Below, piece after piece: positions 7,401 through 14,175 of a DNA stretch of 14,747 nt (position 1 is the stretch's first letter; each line of letters starts with the position of its first letter). The stretch comes from Dehalococcoidales bacterium. GTDB lineage: Bacteria > Chloroflexota > Dehalococcoidia > Dehalococcoidales > UBA5760. The position numbers and the translations under genes are program-made. The DNA is taken from positions 1-14,747 of the forward strand of contig JAQTTS010000022.1 in NCBI GenBank assembly GCA_028710655.1, given 5' to 3'. The notes below the pieces were generated by a model, which ran no database searches, was not told the DNA's origin, and worked only from the letters and a program-made list of their open reading frames with translations.

Positions 7401-10400
7401 AAACAAGCAAGGGTATTCCGCAAACAAATGGGCGCATGCTGCAACTTTTACAAGTGCAAACGATGCCAACGCATGGATTGCAAACCAACGTAAGATAGAT
7501 AGAGGTGATGATTGGCAATCTAAGTTACAGCCAAAAACTACCCCCCGCCCCACAATCGACGAAGCCCGTGGTGCGCTTCAGGTGGCCGAGCGCAAGGCGG
7601 CGGCGAAGAAGACCAAGCAGGCGCAACGCCCGAACATCACGCTGGTCGAGTGGGTCAGGCTGGTAGGGGGCATCCGACCGGATGACCCGTCTTTCAAGGG
7701 TGAACTTCGGGATGCCACAAAGGATAGCCGTGGACGGCGTGTCCCGCCTGGGTTCTTCAACAGCAAGTCGCCCTGGACGATGGACACCCTTGCTCAAGAA
7801 GCCATGAATGACGGGTTCATCTCGGATAACAGCGATGACACCCTGATGGCGGCTCTTGAGCGGGACATCAACGCCAGCATCAACGATGACAAACTAGGCC
7901 GGGTTTACAAGTCGAGCTACCTGGAATCAGACGAATACATTGAACTTTTGGCGCAAAGAGACTATGATGAATGGGCGCGGGAGAATTACAGCGATGAAGA
8001 AATCGAAGACGGAACGCTTGCAAGAGATGAAGCAAAAGCTCAAGCCGCTCTTAAAAGCGAGGTTGTTGAAGAAGTTGCACGAGAAGAAAGGGCAAACTTC
8101 GACGAAGTAGCCCGGTTCTTTGATGAGGTTGGCGTCAAAGAGCAACAATCCCTTTTTGGTGGCGCTTCTAAGGCCAAAGGGAAGGCCCGCGAAACCTTAA
8201 AGCTCGAAGGCGACAAGCTGACCCCTTGGGAGAAGAAGGCCGAACTGGAGCGCCAAGGCGTTCTCAAGAAAGGGACTATCGAGCGCAAGGAGCTTGTCTT
8301 CCCGAAAGAGGGCATTAAGCCTGGAACCGGAGGGAAACAGCGGGGTCTATTCGATGAAAAGGAGCAGAACCTTGACCTGTTCGCCTACGTCCCATCCAAG
8401 CCGCCCGTCAAGGCAGAAGAAACGCCTGTCAAGCTACCAGGTGGTCAGCACACCCGAATGGTTACGACCGGGGATGTCCGTGCCGCCTCCTTGGTGGTTC
8501 GGGACCTGGACGATGCCGCCGCCCTACTCTCACACATCCGCAAGCAAGCCCAAGAAAACATCTATACCATCCTGACCGATAAAGACGGGAACGTCCTTGA
8601 GATTCATCGGGCGTTCAAAGGGACAAATATCGCCGCTCAGGCTGATCTGGTTTCCCTAGCCGGGAGAGCCTTCAACGTCCCTGGCGCAAAGACCATTTAT
8701 TTCATCCACAATCACCCGACCGGAGACCCTACCCCTAGCGCCCAAGACCGGGAAATGCTGCGGGGCTTGTCCAAGGCAAGCGCGATAGGGGATATTGATG
8801 TCAAGGGGCTTGTCATCGGGGGGCGCAACTGGAAGGAAGTTCTTGACCCGTATGCCAGCCGCACGGAAAGATCGACGGTCAACCAGCCGATCAGGCCGGA
8901 GATAAAGACCTCGCGCATCCCGGTGAAGGAGCGGACCATTGTCCGTGGAAGCAAACTGATCAACGAGAATCCTGTCACGACCTTTGAAGAAGCCCATCGT
9001 GTTGTCAAGAGGGTATTCGATGATGGGATGGGGTTTCTCTTGATGGATCAGAAGAACAACCCGCTAGGGTTCGTGCCGTTCCAGGCAGGTGGGTTCGTCA
9101 AGCCGATGGCAAGGGACCTTATCGCCGCAATAGAGAGTTCAAACGCCGCCGCCATTATCTTCAACCATCCCGACAAGACCATCCCGAAAACAAGAGAGCA
9201 GACCCTCCAGGCTGTCATTACCGGGTTGAGGAATGATGTCAGGTTCCTTGACATCGTTGTTGATGGCAAGTCGAGCGTCGGCACTCCATTGGTGAGAAGG
9301 CTCGAAGGAGACCTTGGGCCGCAATTCGTGGAGAGGGCGCTCGGGAGCCTTTCAACGGCTGAGGATGTCCGCTTTTCCTCCACCCAGGCCACAATCCCCA
9401 CCAAGCCCCTCTCCCCCGCCTCCATCCGCCTGATCGCCAAGTCTCTGACGAAAGGCTGGCAGAACGTGGCATCCATTGAGGTCGTCCAGTCAACCGATGA
9501 CATTCAGGATACTGGCATCCGCAAGGCTGTCCGGACCGATATGCGGATCAAGGGGGTGTTTGCCGGCAAAGGCGATCAGCGCAAAATCTTCCTGGTATCC
9601 GAGAACCTCGGGAGCCGCAAGGATGTGGCTGACACCCTGCTGGAAGAAACGCTAGGCCATGACGGTCTGCGCCAAGCCTTCGGGGATAAGCTCAACCCGT
9701 TCCTGGATCAAGTCTATGCAAAGCACGGGGATCAGATCAGGCCGGTTGCCAAACGCTACCGGATCGACCTCAGCGAACAGGCAGGACAGCGGGAAGCGAC
9801 CGATGAATGGATCGCCAAGCAGATCGCTACGGATACGTTGCCCAGGCAGATATGGGACCGGATTGTGGCTGCTATCCGTGGATGGATTAGGAAGATCATG
9901 CCGGGGTTGCAGGTGAGTGTGGCTGAGGCCAAAGCCCTGGCACGGAAGGCTGTCATGGAAGGGCCGAGGATGGTGGGGGGTGGGGCAGCGTATCGCTTCC
10001 TGATGGCATGGCACGGCACACCGCACGTCTGGCAACCGGAGCCGGGGTTCCCGCATGGAAGGCCACGGCTGGATAAGATCGGGACGGGGGAAGGTGGAGC
10101 GGCTTACGGGTGGGGGTGGTATAGCACGGATGAGAAGGAAACGGCCAGCCATTACCACGAGAAACTTTCAGTTAATAGAGATACATGGTTTGATTCAATT
10201 TGGGAATCGGCAGTAGAGTCCATAAATGAATACATTGAAGTTGATTTACTAGATGATAACCAGAATCCAAGCGGGGAGGATATTAAAGATTTTGTTGTTA
10301 GAATCGCAGAAATGGAAAAAGATAATTTGGAAATGAATGAGTATAGGTTTGCCAAAAGACTTTTTGATGTAATTAGCAATCTTGATGCAGATAAGTTCAG

Positions 10401-13400
10401 CGTTGTTGATAACAAGGTTTATTATGATGGCAAGCCATACGAACAGGCTGTCAATGAATTTGGTTCTGGTGCATTATACAAGCTCGAAATCCCAGATGAT
10501 ATTATACCGAAGCTCTTGGATTGGGACAAGCCGCTTTCAGATCAACCGAATATCGTAAAAACACTTAAAGATAATGGCGGGTGGCTACCTACAGGGTACG
10601 AGAAAGTATCCGGTGGCGAGTATTATAACTGGCTCGTAGATAGGCTAGGAAGCCAGAAGAAAGCATCAGAGGATTTGCAGGCCATCGGCATCCCCGGCAA
10701 CACCCACGGCGGCATTTCCAAGGGTGCTACGGGCAAGAAATACGTCATTTGGGATCAGACCGTTCTCGACCGTATAGCCCTCCTTGAGCGCAACGCCGAG
10801 AAGCTAGACGCCATGCGGGAAGCGGAGGATGTGGAAACACGGTATAGCGCTGCGCCTGCTACTGACTCCGAAGGCATCCGCTTCTCCCAGGAGCGCAAGG
10901 CGACGGTCAAGGATTTTCTGAAGACTACTCAACCCGCTCCTCCGAAGGCCCCGTTCAGGAACGTCAACGAGGGGAAGGAAAAACAGTACGCCAAGGTGAC
11001 AGGCGCGGACCACGGCCTTGTCGCCAAAGGGTCTGACGCGATCTCATCCACTATCCAGGCGCTTAGAGAAGCCAGCAAGGAAGGGCTTCTTCCCGGTGGC
11101 TTTTGGGATAAGCTCATCACATCGCCCGAATGGACCCGTAACGAGGTCGAGAAGACAGTCGTGCAGGCCGCTATCGACCGGGATCTTGACCGTCATAACC
11201 TCTTTTATCACCTCGACCACGAGAAAGAAACGGATAGCAACGGGTGGGAAGTCCTGAAGGCCCTTAAGAACCGTGGTGTTTCCGTCTTTCAGCGGGTCCG
11301 CAGCCGGGAACTCTATAACCCCGATAAGGCGCACATCTCCAAGGAATACCGTCAGGTGTGGGATGCAGTCAACCACATGGATGAGCAGCGCGTCCGGTGG
11401 GACGACACAGCCGAGGAAACCATTCCTGACGCACCTGAGATGTCGGAGACCAAGAACACCTTCCGGTTGACGGTGAATAACCAAGCCGGATTCGACAAGA
11501 AGGGAATGGATGAAAGCACCTTCAAGAACTGGAGCGGGTACAAGACAGCCAGGGGCGAAGGGGTACGGTTCATTGTTGGGAAGATCGACGGCGAGGAACG
11601 GCTTCAGTCCATACAGTTCAGGAAGGCGTTCTTCAAGGATGAGGCGGCTATCCGTGGGTGGTTGCAGGAGAACCGCCGCCGTTTGGGCGGAGAGAAGGGA
11701 TACCGGAGCGTGTTGGAGGCTAAAGGCGTCTCGCAAGACGTGATCGGGGCAATCGACCACTTCCGAAAGGCGATGGACAAGAGCCTCAACCTGCAAAGGG
11801 CCAAGATCAAGGATATTATTAACGCCTACAAAGCAGCCGGGAAGACAGTTCCAACCCTGTTCGTCGAAAAGGATAGCCTCGGCAAGCCCCACGCCTACAC
11901 CCTCAAGGATGCCTACGAGGAAATGGGTACGCATGAAGGGTACTACGCCCCACGCATCCGTGAAAACGGGGAGTGGATCGTCACGGGCGAAAAAGAGGGG
12001 CAGTTCTATCGGTTCCACACGCAGAGCAGGCGCAAGGCCATTGAGATGGAGAAGGCTTTGCAGCGGGACGGGTTTGAGAAGTTGCACCACAAGCGCGATG
12101 AGCGGAGCCTCCCTGAAACGATCTACGAAGACCTGACCATTGGTGAGGTCGGGAAGGCCCTCGAAGAAGCCCTTGAAGGGGTCTCGAAGGACGTGGACCC
12201 TGACGTGCAACTGAAACTCCGCATGGAAGCGATACAAGCCGCAAGCGATATGCTGAAAGCCCGTGCCTTCCGTTCCCACAAGATCGCTCGGAAAACGGGA
12301 GTGGTGGTCAAGGGATTCATTGAAGACCCGCTTACCCGCTACATCCTATCGCTCAATCAGGTGGCCGGCGGGATCGCCAAGGGGATGGCGGCACAGAAGA
12401 TGTTTGACGCCTACCTGGGGCAGTACCGACAGTTCGAGCGGGATGATGACACGAACACCTGGATTTACACCGACGACAAGGACGTACTTCACAGTAGCCC
12501 CATGACAGCGGAAGAAATCGACTCGGAGCGCAAGACCAAGACCATGCGGGTCGGTGGGTTGGATGCCGGGAAGCACAAGGAACTTCACGGTAAGATCAAG
12601 GACTATATTGTCAACCAGCTACGAAACCCCGACCGCTATGACCGCATGGTGGGATTAGGTAAAAGCATCGTCTCGTTCAAGTTCCTCGGGTTCAACCCAC
12701 GTTCCATGCTGGTAAATACCACAGCCATGATCCAGACTGTACCGCCTGCCATTCATGCCTATGCCTTGGATGGAAAGGGCGATATGACGAAGATCCTGGC
12801 CGTTGTTGCAAAAGCCGGGAAGGACTACGCACGGGTAATGCGCGGGAAGAAGCTCCTGAACAGCGATGAACAAACCTTGATGGATGAAATTCAAGAGAAA
12901 GGCTATGACGCTCCGCAGTACATGCACGATGCCTTGGGGTCCATTCATGACCTCTATGGTGGCGCATGGTCGAACGTGATGAACCTTGCCATGAAACCTT
13001 TCGGCATCACGGAGCAGTGGAACCGTGGGTCAACCATCCTCGCAGCCTACCGGCTCATCAAGCGGCAGAATCCAGGCATAAGCCACGAGGATGCGGCAGC
13101 GAAGGCGATGGAAGCCAGCAACCTGGCGCATGGACAGTACGGCAAGGCAACGTTGCCGGCCTGGGCACAAGGGAAAGGCCCTGGCGGCATGATCGGCCAA
13201 ATGCTCTACACCTACCAGAAGTTCGGCCACAACTACGTCCAGATGTTGGCTGACCTGGGCTTCCAGAAGAAGAACATCAAGGCGTTGTCGTTCGCCCTGG
13301 CGGCTCCTGCGATCATCAGCGGGGGGAGTGCCTCGCTTGTTTTTGCCGGTGCGCTGGCCCTTGTTCGTGGGATGCTAGCAGCGTTAGGGTATGACGATGA

Positions 13401-14088
13401 CCCGGAGAAGATGGTTTATGACACGATCCGCAAGGAGTTGGGGAACTACCCCGAGCAGATGGCCCGGTACGGGTTATTTGGTGCGCTTGGTATCGACATA
13501 TCGGGGTCCATCGCTATCGGGATGGAGGTTCCCCGGACGCTCCTGGACCTGACCGGACCATTTGGCGGCGTCTATGAGTCCATCGCGGATTCGGCCCGTT
13601 ATCTCAAGACCGGGCAACCCTGGCGAGCGGTTGAACGTGCGGCCCCAATGGCTGTCGGAAACATCATGACAGGGATCAGGGAAGCGGGGCAAGGGGCATC
13701 GACAAAGAGGGGCTATCCGATCTTCGATGAAGAAGGCAAGCCCTACGAGCCGGGTCCGATCGAGACCGGCCTCAAGGTGGCAGGTTTCCGTGGGTCCAGA
13801 CGGGCAGCAGTCGGTGAGAGAGAGTGGGAATCGAAGCGGACAGAAGGCAGGCTTTCGGATCGCAAGTCCCGCATCTATGAGCAATATCGGGCCTGGGTGA
13901 AGGGTGACGGCAACCAGGAAGAATTGCAGAAGATCATGGATGAGGTTCGGGCCTACAACGAGCGGGTTGACCGGATGGGGTTTTCGGGCATTGTTCCGAA
14001 GATCACACCGCAAAGCCTCAAGCGGCAGCTAAAGCGCATGACGACGCCTACCAAAGCTGAACGAGGCAGGAGGCAGATGCAGCAGTAA
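4495..14088 (+). CDS. Giant phage polyvalent protein (JAB, zincin-like, ADP-ribosyltransferase-like, C-terminal helical region)
   Basis: A single frame of 3197 codons has no internal stop. In order: Gly-rich apolar segments (123-163, 214-255, 297-320); a Pro/Gln linker (about 429-481); modules of the kind seen in polyvalent proteins (about 640-1135); three Q-x-x-L-F-type motifs (1217-1296); a RadC-type JAB domain (1322-1450, HxHP-x6-SxxD); a degenerate JAB-like copy (1480-1600); a zincin-like domain (1640-1815); an ADP-ribosyltransferase-like domain (1835-2100); a long helical part; and a C-terminal region resembling the large polyvalent protein-associated domain LPD38. Polyvalent proteins of phages and conjugative elements (described by Iyer, Burroughs and Aravind) are thought to enter the cell with the DNA and counter host defences. 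Packaging in the virion is inferred from the upstream ejection-type genes. The frame ends 27 bases before a terminator. Two AT-rich islands suggest mosaic assembly. Domain boundaries are by eye. Confidence 0.8.
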   Translation: MTDYAKWARENLVSPYSTPKTSTPVKEDDQPDAGYNVLGGLADIGRAVVDAPTHIKAAYGGLTEDKDPYARQTWSDTAREESEALQQQRAEQLGEQRQEKVFPSLFGLTPPITRGDLQDAAASIGFSGIAMGAGLAGSLLGTLAGGPVGGAAGGLGLSGAAAYKMSVPDIQRQLVDKTNQELINDRGTPMTDQERTEFLEKVNPDTVKYALAEAGPEALGNMLALSGIGTIFKGVSKGFAGKIASGLLKVYGGELATETATQQLQQPIQAKHGLTDEAPRSLLSLADWGQSFKEVYPATMALATATAGAGGLAGVGKRIATREAADVQPTSDQPTPDQIDFTRSLTESLATGKMPNGQDFTLADALSLRNDPETAETGFQPFADQAILAHATQNPAVIPGLLADQTVQGGGLEQALRELEGASQVVETPQPQPVAEPPIPEQPVAAQQAVTPQPVAPPQPQQGIDTVKEGPQPVGEQEQPFIEDDYGLIEDTPPVTPQGQVAPSREIEAPETPYMDAGALGRLRGAMYGKEVRQRQMTPGEAFRVQPARSGGAVVEARPGEPRSEPVQSRVVEAPSIPDMRPAPTERLAKTLEGKTGREGKRRLVKVDGKWTWETAQEPATSPQVALGSTITDEGIGEVGGEKSPDLDTMVKAAQKWRGAAMKAAKQIAETGDKRAQLRHSNITTKADLDDYLMRQFGVDATTARDVSNTLTAKNLPDDQTARIEDYQGEPWADAILAQGTAQDTPASTPTQPQTPQKPTISGKAVGEVGVEGKKAAKEPWEMSVDDYIASRFENERYKGISKQAPRAYIRKHEDSVKDRLREEWYAENEKAYIDGNDVPDANRPIWSINAKQYAARSDDILDEYIRSDHKNAVAEALREGKPVPAEVLKEYPDLQPKPTPNTKEKGQPIKIVAGYEDRFQDSPSPEFTETAGRKHLPSEKGRGLRIFPIKAHVSGEKDISTTYMVRQKNKQGYSANKWAHAATFTSANDANAWIANQRKIDRGDDWQSKLQPKTTPRPTIDEARGALQVAERKAAAKKTKQAQRPNITLVEWVRLVGGIRPDDPSFKGELRDATKDSRGRRVPPGFFNSKSPWTMDTLAQEAMNDGFISDNSDDTLMAALERDINASINDDKLGRVYKSSYLESDEYIELLAQRDYDEWARENYSDEEIEDGTLARDEAKAQAALKSEVVEEVAREERANFDEVARFFDEVGVKEQQSLFGGASKAKGKARETLKLEGDKLTPWEKKAELERQGVLKKGTIERKELVFPKEGIKPGTGGKQRGLFDEKEQNLDLFAYVPSKPPVKAEETPVKLPGGQHTRMVTTGDVRAASLVVRDLDDAAALLSHIRKQAQENIYTILTDKDGNVLEIHRAFKGTNIAAQADLVSLAGRAFNVPGAKTIYFIHNHPTGDPTPSAQDREMLRGLSKASAIGDIDVKGLVIGGRNWKEVLDPYASRTERSTVNQPIRPEIKTSRIPVKERTIVRGSKLINENPVTTFEEAHRVVKRVFDDGMGFLLMDQKNNPLGFVPFQAGGFVKPMARDLIAAIESSNAAAIIFNHPDKTIPKTREQTLQAVITGLRNDVRFLDIVVDGKSSVGTPLVRRLEGDLGPQFVERALGSLSTAEDVRFSSTQATIPTKPLSPASIRLIAKSLTKGWQNVASIEVVQSTDDIQDTGIRKAVRTDMRIKGVFAGKGDQRKIFLVSENLGSRKDVADTLLEETLGHDGLRQAFGDKLNPFLDQVYAKHGDQIRPVAKRYRIDLSEQAGQREATDEWIAKQIATDTLPRQIWDRIVAAIRGWIRKIMPGLQVSVAEAKALARKAVMEGPRMVGGGAAYRFLMAWHGTPHVWQPEPGFPHGRPRLDKIGTGEGGAAYGWGWYSTDEKETASHYHEKLSVNRDTWFDSIWESAVESINEYIEVDLLDDNQNPSGEDIKDFVVRIAEMEKDNLEMNEYRFAKRLFDVISNLDADKFSVVDNKVYYDGKPYEQAVNEFGSGALYKLEIPDDIIPKLLDWDKPLSDQPNIVKTLKDNGGWLPTGYEKVSGGEYYNWLVDRLGSQKKASEDLQAIGIPGNTHGGISKGATGKKYVIWDQTVLDRIALLERNAEKLDAMREAEDVETRYSAAPATDSEGIRFSQERKATVKDFLKTTQPAPPKAPFRNVNEGKEKQYAKVTGADHGLVAKGSDAISSTIQALREASKEGLLPGGFWDKLITSPEWTRNEVEKTVVQAAIDRDLDRHNLFYHLDHEKETDSNGWEVLKALKNRGVSVFQRVRSRELYNPDKAHISKEYRQVWDAVNHMDEQRVRWDDTAEETIPDAPEMSETKNTFRLTVNNQAGFDKKGMDESTFKNWSGYKTARGEGVRFIVGKIDGEERLQSIQFRKAFFKDEAAIRGWLQENRRRLGGEKGYRSVLEAKGVSQDVIGAIDHFRKAMDKSLNLQRAKIKDIINAYKAAGKTVPTLFVEKDSLGKPHAYTLKDAYEEMGTHEGYYAPRIRENGEWIVTGEKEGQFYRFHTQSRRKAIEMEKALQRDGFEKLHHKRDERSLPETIYEDLTIGEVGKALEEALEGVSKDVDPDVQLKLRMEAIQAASDMLKARAFRSHKIARKTGVVVKGFIEDPLTRYILSLNQVAGGIAKGMAAQKMFDAYLGQYRQFERDDDTNTWIYTDDKDVLHSSPMTAEEIDSERKTKTMRVGGLDAGKHKELHGKIKDYIVNQLRNPDRYDRMVGLGKSIVSFKFLGFNPRSMLVNTTAMIQTVPPAIHAYALDGKGDMTKILAVVAKAGKDYARVMRGKKLLNSDEQTLMDEIQEKGYDAPQYMHDALGSIHDLYGGAWSNVMNLAMKPFGITEQWNRGSTILAAYRLIKRQNPGISHEDAAAKAMEASNLAHGQYGKATLPAWAQGKGPGGMIGQMLYTYQKFGHNYVQMLADLGFQKKNIKALSFALAAPAIISGGSASLVFAGALALVRGMLAALGYDDDPEKMVYDTIRKELGNYPEQMARYGLFGALGIDISGSIAIGMEVPRTLLDLTGPFGGVYESIADSARYLKTGQPWRAVERAAPMAVGNIMTGIREAGQGASTKRGYPIFDEEGKPYEPGPIETGLKVAGFRGSRRAAVGEREWESKRTEGRLSDRKSRIYEQYRAWVKGDGNQEELQKIMDEVRAYNERVDRMGFSGIVPKITPQSLKRQLKRMTTPTKAERGRRQMQQ
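4861..5454 (+). other. N-terminal apolar glycine-rich region of the giant protein
   Basis: Residues 123-163 form a long Gly/Ala/Leu stretch (including GAGLAGSLLGTLAGG). Weaker apolar stretches follow at about 214-255 and 297-320. They are glycine-spaced rather than classic Leu-rich membrane helices, as in proteins that insert transiently into membrane during phage DNA entry. Membrane contact is inferred. Confidence 0.45.
5779..5937 (+). repeat. Pro/Gln-rich linker with four CA(G/A)CCCGTAG repeats
   Basis: The decamer CA(G/A)CCCGTAG occurs at 5788, 5818, 5851 and 5908, always in the same frame and encoding QPVA or QPVG. The surrounding residues (about 429-481) are almost all Pro, Gln, Val, Ala and Glu, so this is a flexible linker between the N-terminal membrane-like part and the modules that follow. 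Confidence 0.7.
6841..7548 (+). other. AT-rich island 1 within the giant gene
   Basis: Hand-counted 60-base lines here run from about 33 to 45% GC (33% at 6841-6900, 38% at 7021-7080 and 7321-7380), against 68% at 7561-7620. The reading frame continues unbroken as residues of about 783-1018. The encoded part includes HKNAVAEALREGKPVPAEVL followed by KEYPDL, a signature I associate with polyvalent phage proteins, then a charged segment I do not recognise. Confidence 0.75.
7621..7890 (+). other. Polyvalent-protein module with LVEWVRLVGGI signature
   Basis: Residues of about 1043-1132 contain LVEWVRLVGGI, a Pro-Gly-containing loop (RRVPPGFFN), then WTMDTLAQEAMNDGFI and a trailing helix. From memory this arrangement (a helix ending in GGI, a short beta part, an L-A-x-x-A helix ending in G-F/Y-I) recurs in phage polyvalent proteins, often before a RadC-like JAB domain as here. 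Its activity is unknown and it may bind DNA or protein. Confidence 0.5.
8458..8844 (+). other. RadC-type JAB (JAMM) domain, active-site residues intact
   Basis: Residues of about 1322-1450. The metal-site motif is H1405-N-H1407-P, six residues, S1415-A-Q-D1418, within FIHNHPTGDPTPSAQD. E1354, in QENIY before the strand pair, sits where RadC proteins have their conserved Glu. A G-T pair after the second strand (FKGT) also fits RadC. JAB domains of the JAMM class are zinc hydrolases in eukaryotes, while the biochemical role of bacterial RadC-type versions is unsettled. Family assignment is firm, function open. Confidence 0.85.
8932..9294 (+). other. Second, degenerate JAB-like domain
   Basis: Residues of about 1480-1600 repeat the plan of the JAB domain before it: a helix (FEEAHRVVKRVF), a strand pair (GFLLMDQKNNPLGF), a helix with aspartate and alanines, then IIFNHPDKTIPKTREQ where the metal motif should be. 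The first His is Phe (F1556), the second is kept (H1558), Ser is Thr (T1566) and Asp is Gln (Q1569). The metal site is therefore lost and the domain is probably structural or binding only. Confidence 0.65.
9412..9939 (+). other. Zincin-like metallopeptidase domain with altered first ligand
   Basis: Residues of about 1640-1815 contain a lead-in strand (KIFLVSENLGS), a helix with LLEETLGHDGLR (E1717, E1718, G1721, H1722), and a downstream acidic motif ATDEWIA (E1771). The layout matches zincin-like domains of phage polyvalent proteins, in which I recall a His-Glu at the E1717-E1718 position. The first ligand is therefore Glu rather than His here. Peptidase activity is possible but not assured. 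Confidence 0.6.
9997..10794 (+). other. ADP-ribosyltransferase-like domain of the polyvalent type
   Basis: Residues of about 1835-2100 start with AWHGTP (H1840), then DKIGTGEGGAAYGWGWY (1860-1876), the NAD-site layout of the H-Y type seen in polyvalent-protein ADP-ribosyltransferases. Further on come a YKLEIPDD strand and LLDWDKPLSDQ. Near the end are a serine-containing helix, GIPG, and KKYVIWDQ (2081-2088), which closes the fold. The target is unknown. The middle of the domain is AT-rich. Confidence 0.7.
10163..10670 (+). other. AT-rich island 2 inside the ADP-ribosyltransferase-like domain
   Basis: Hand-counted lines give 35% GC at 10201-10260, 28% at 10321-10380 and 38% at 10381-10440, rising to about 42% by 10500. 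The flanks on both sides are GC-rich. The frame is unbroken, and codon choice shifts to A/T-ending codons (GAT, AAT, TTT). It encodes the part between the N-terminal NAD-site motifs and the C-terminal motif of the domain. Confidence 0.75.
12640..13530 (+). other. C-terminal LPD38-like region with apolar segment
   Basis: Residues of about 2716-3012. Visible elements are SFKFLGFNPRSMLVN, a helical stretch with WNRGSTILAAYRLI (2842 on), FGHNYVQML, and a hydrophobic segment at about 2930-2967. After it come ARYGLFGALGIDISGS and a glycine/proline turn. This combination is typical of the C-termini of very large phage proteins annotated as large polyvalent protein-associated domain 38. The role is unknown; virion packaging or membrane contact are possibilities. 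Confidence 0.5.
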
Positions 14089-14115
14089 CTTAAAGTAACA
14101 TTCCCGCTTATTTGA

Positions 14116-14147
14116 GGACGGCTCCCCACAAGGGACCGTCCTTTTTT
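14116..14147 (+). terminator. Rho-independent terminator after the giant gene
   Basis: A near-perfect hairpin has the stem GGACGG plus TCCC (one bulged C at 14122) pairing with GGGA plus CCGTCC, a five-base CACAA loop at 14127-14131, and six T directly after the stem. It ends transcription of the structural/ejection cluster 28 bases before the next ATG. Confidence 0.92.
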
Positions 14148-14164
14148 ATTCACCCATGAGCAAC

Positions 14165-14169
14165 AGGAG
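14165..14169 (+). promoter_or_regulatory. Ribosome binding site for the 14176 gene
   Basis: AGGAG lies six bases before the ATG at 14176 and is the only ribosome signal between the terminator and the gene. No sigma-70-like promoter is visible in the 28 bases available. Confidence 0.7.
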
Positions 14170-14175
14170 TAAGCA

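Noticed and set aside
11044..12279. A 411-codon open frame on the - strand inside the giant gene
   Set aside because: It lies fully antisense to a well-conserved-looking coding region with clear + strand codon bias. Its translation is Pro/Leu/Val low-order sequence with no motif, and stop-free antisense frames are expected in GC-rich genes.
13474..14013. A 179-codon - strand frame over the end of the giant gene
   Set aside because: It is fully antisense to the C-terminal coding part, with no ribosome site and no recognisable motif.
14040..14115. Possible promoter in the AT-richer stretch around the end of the giant gene
   Set aside because: No pair of sigma-70-like boxes with proper spacing is visible, and any transcript starting here would still meet the terminator.
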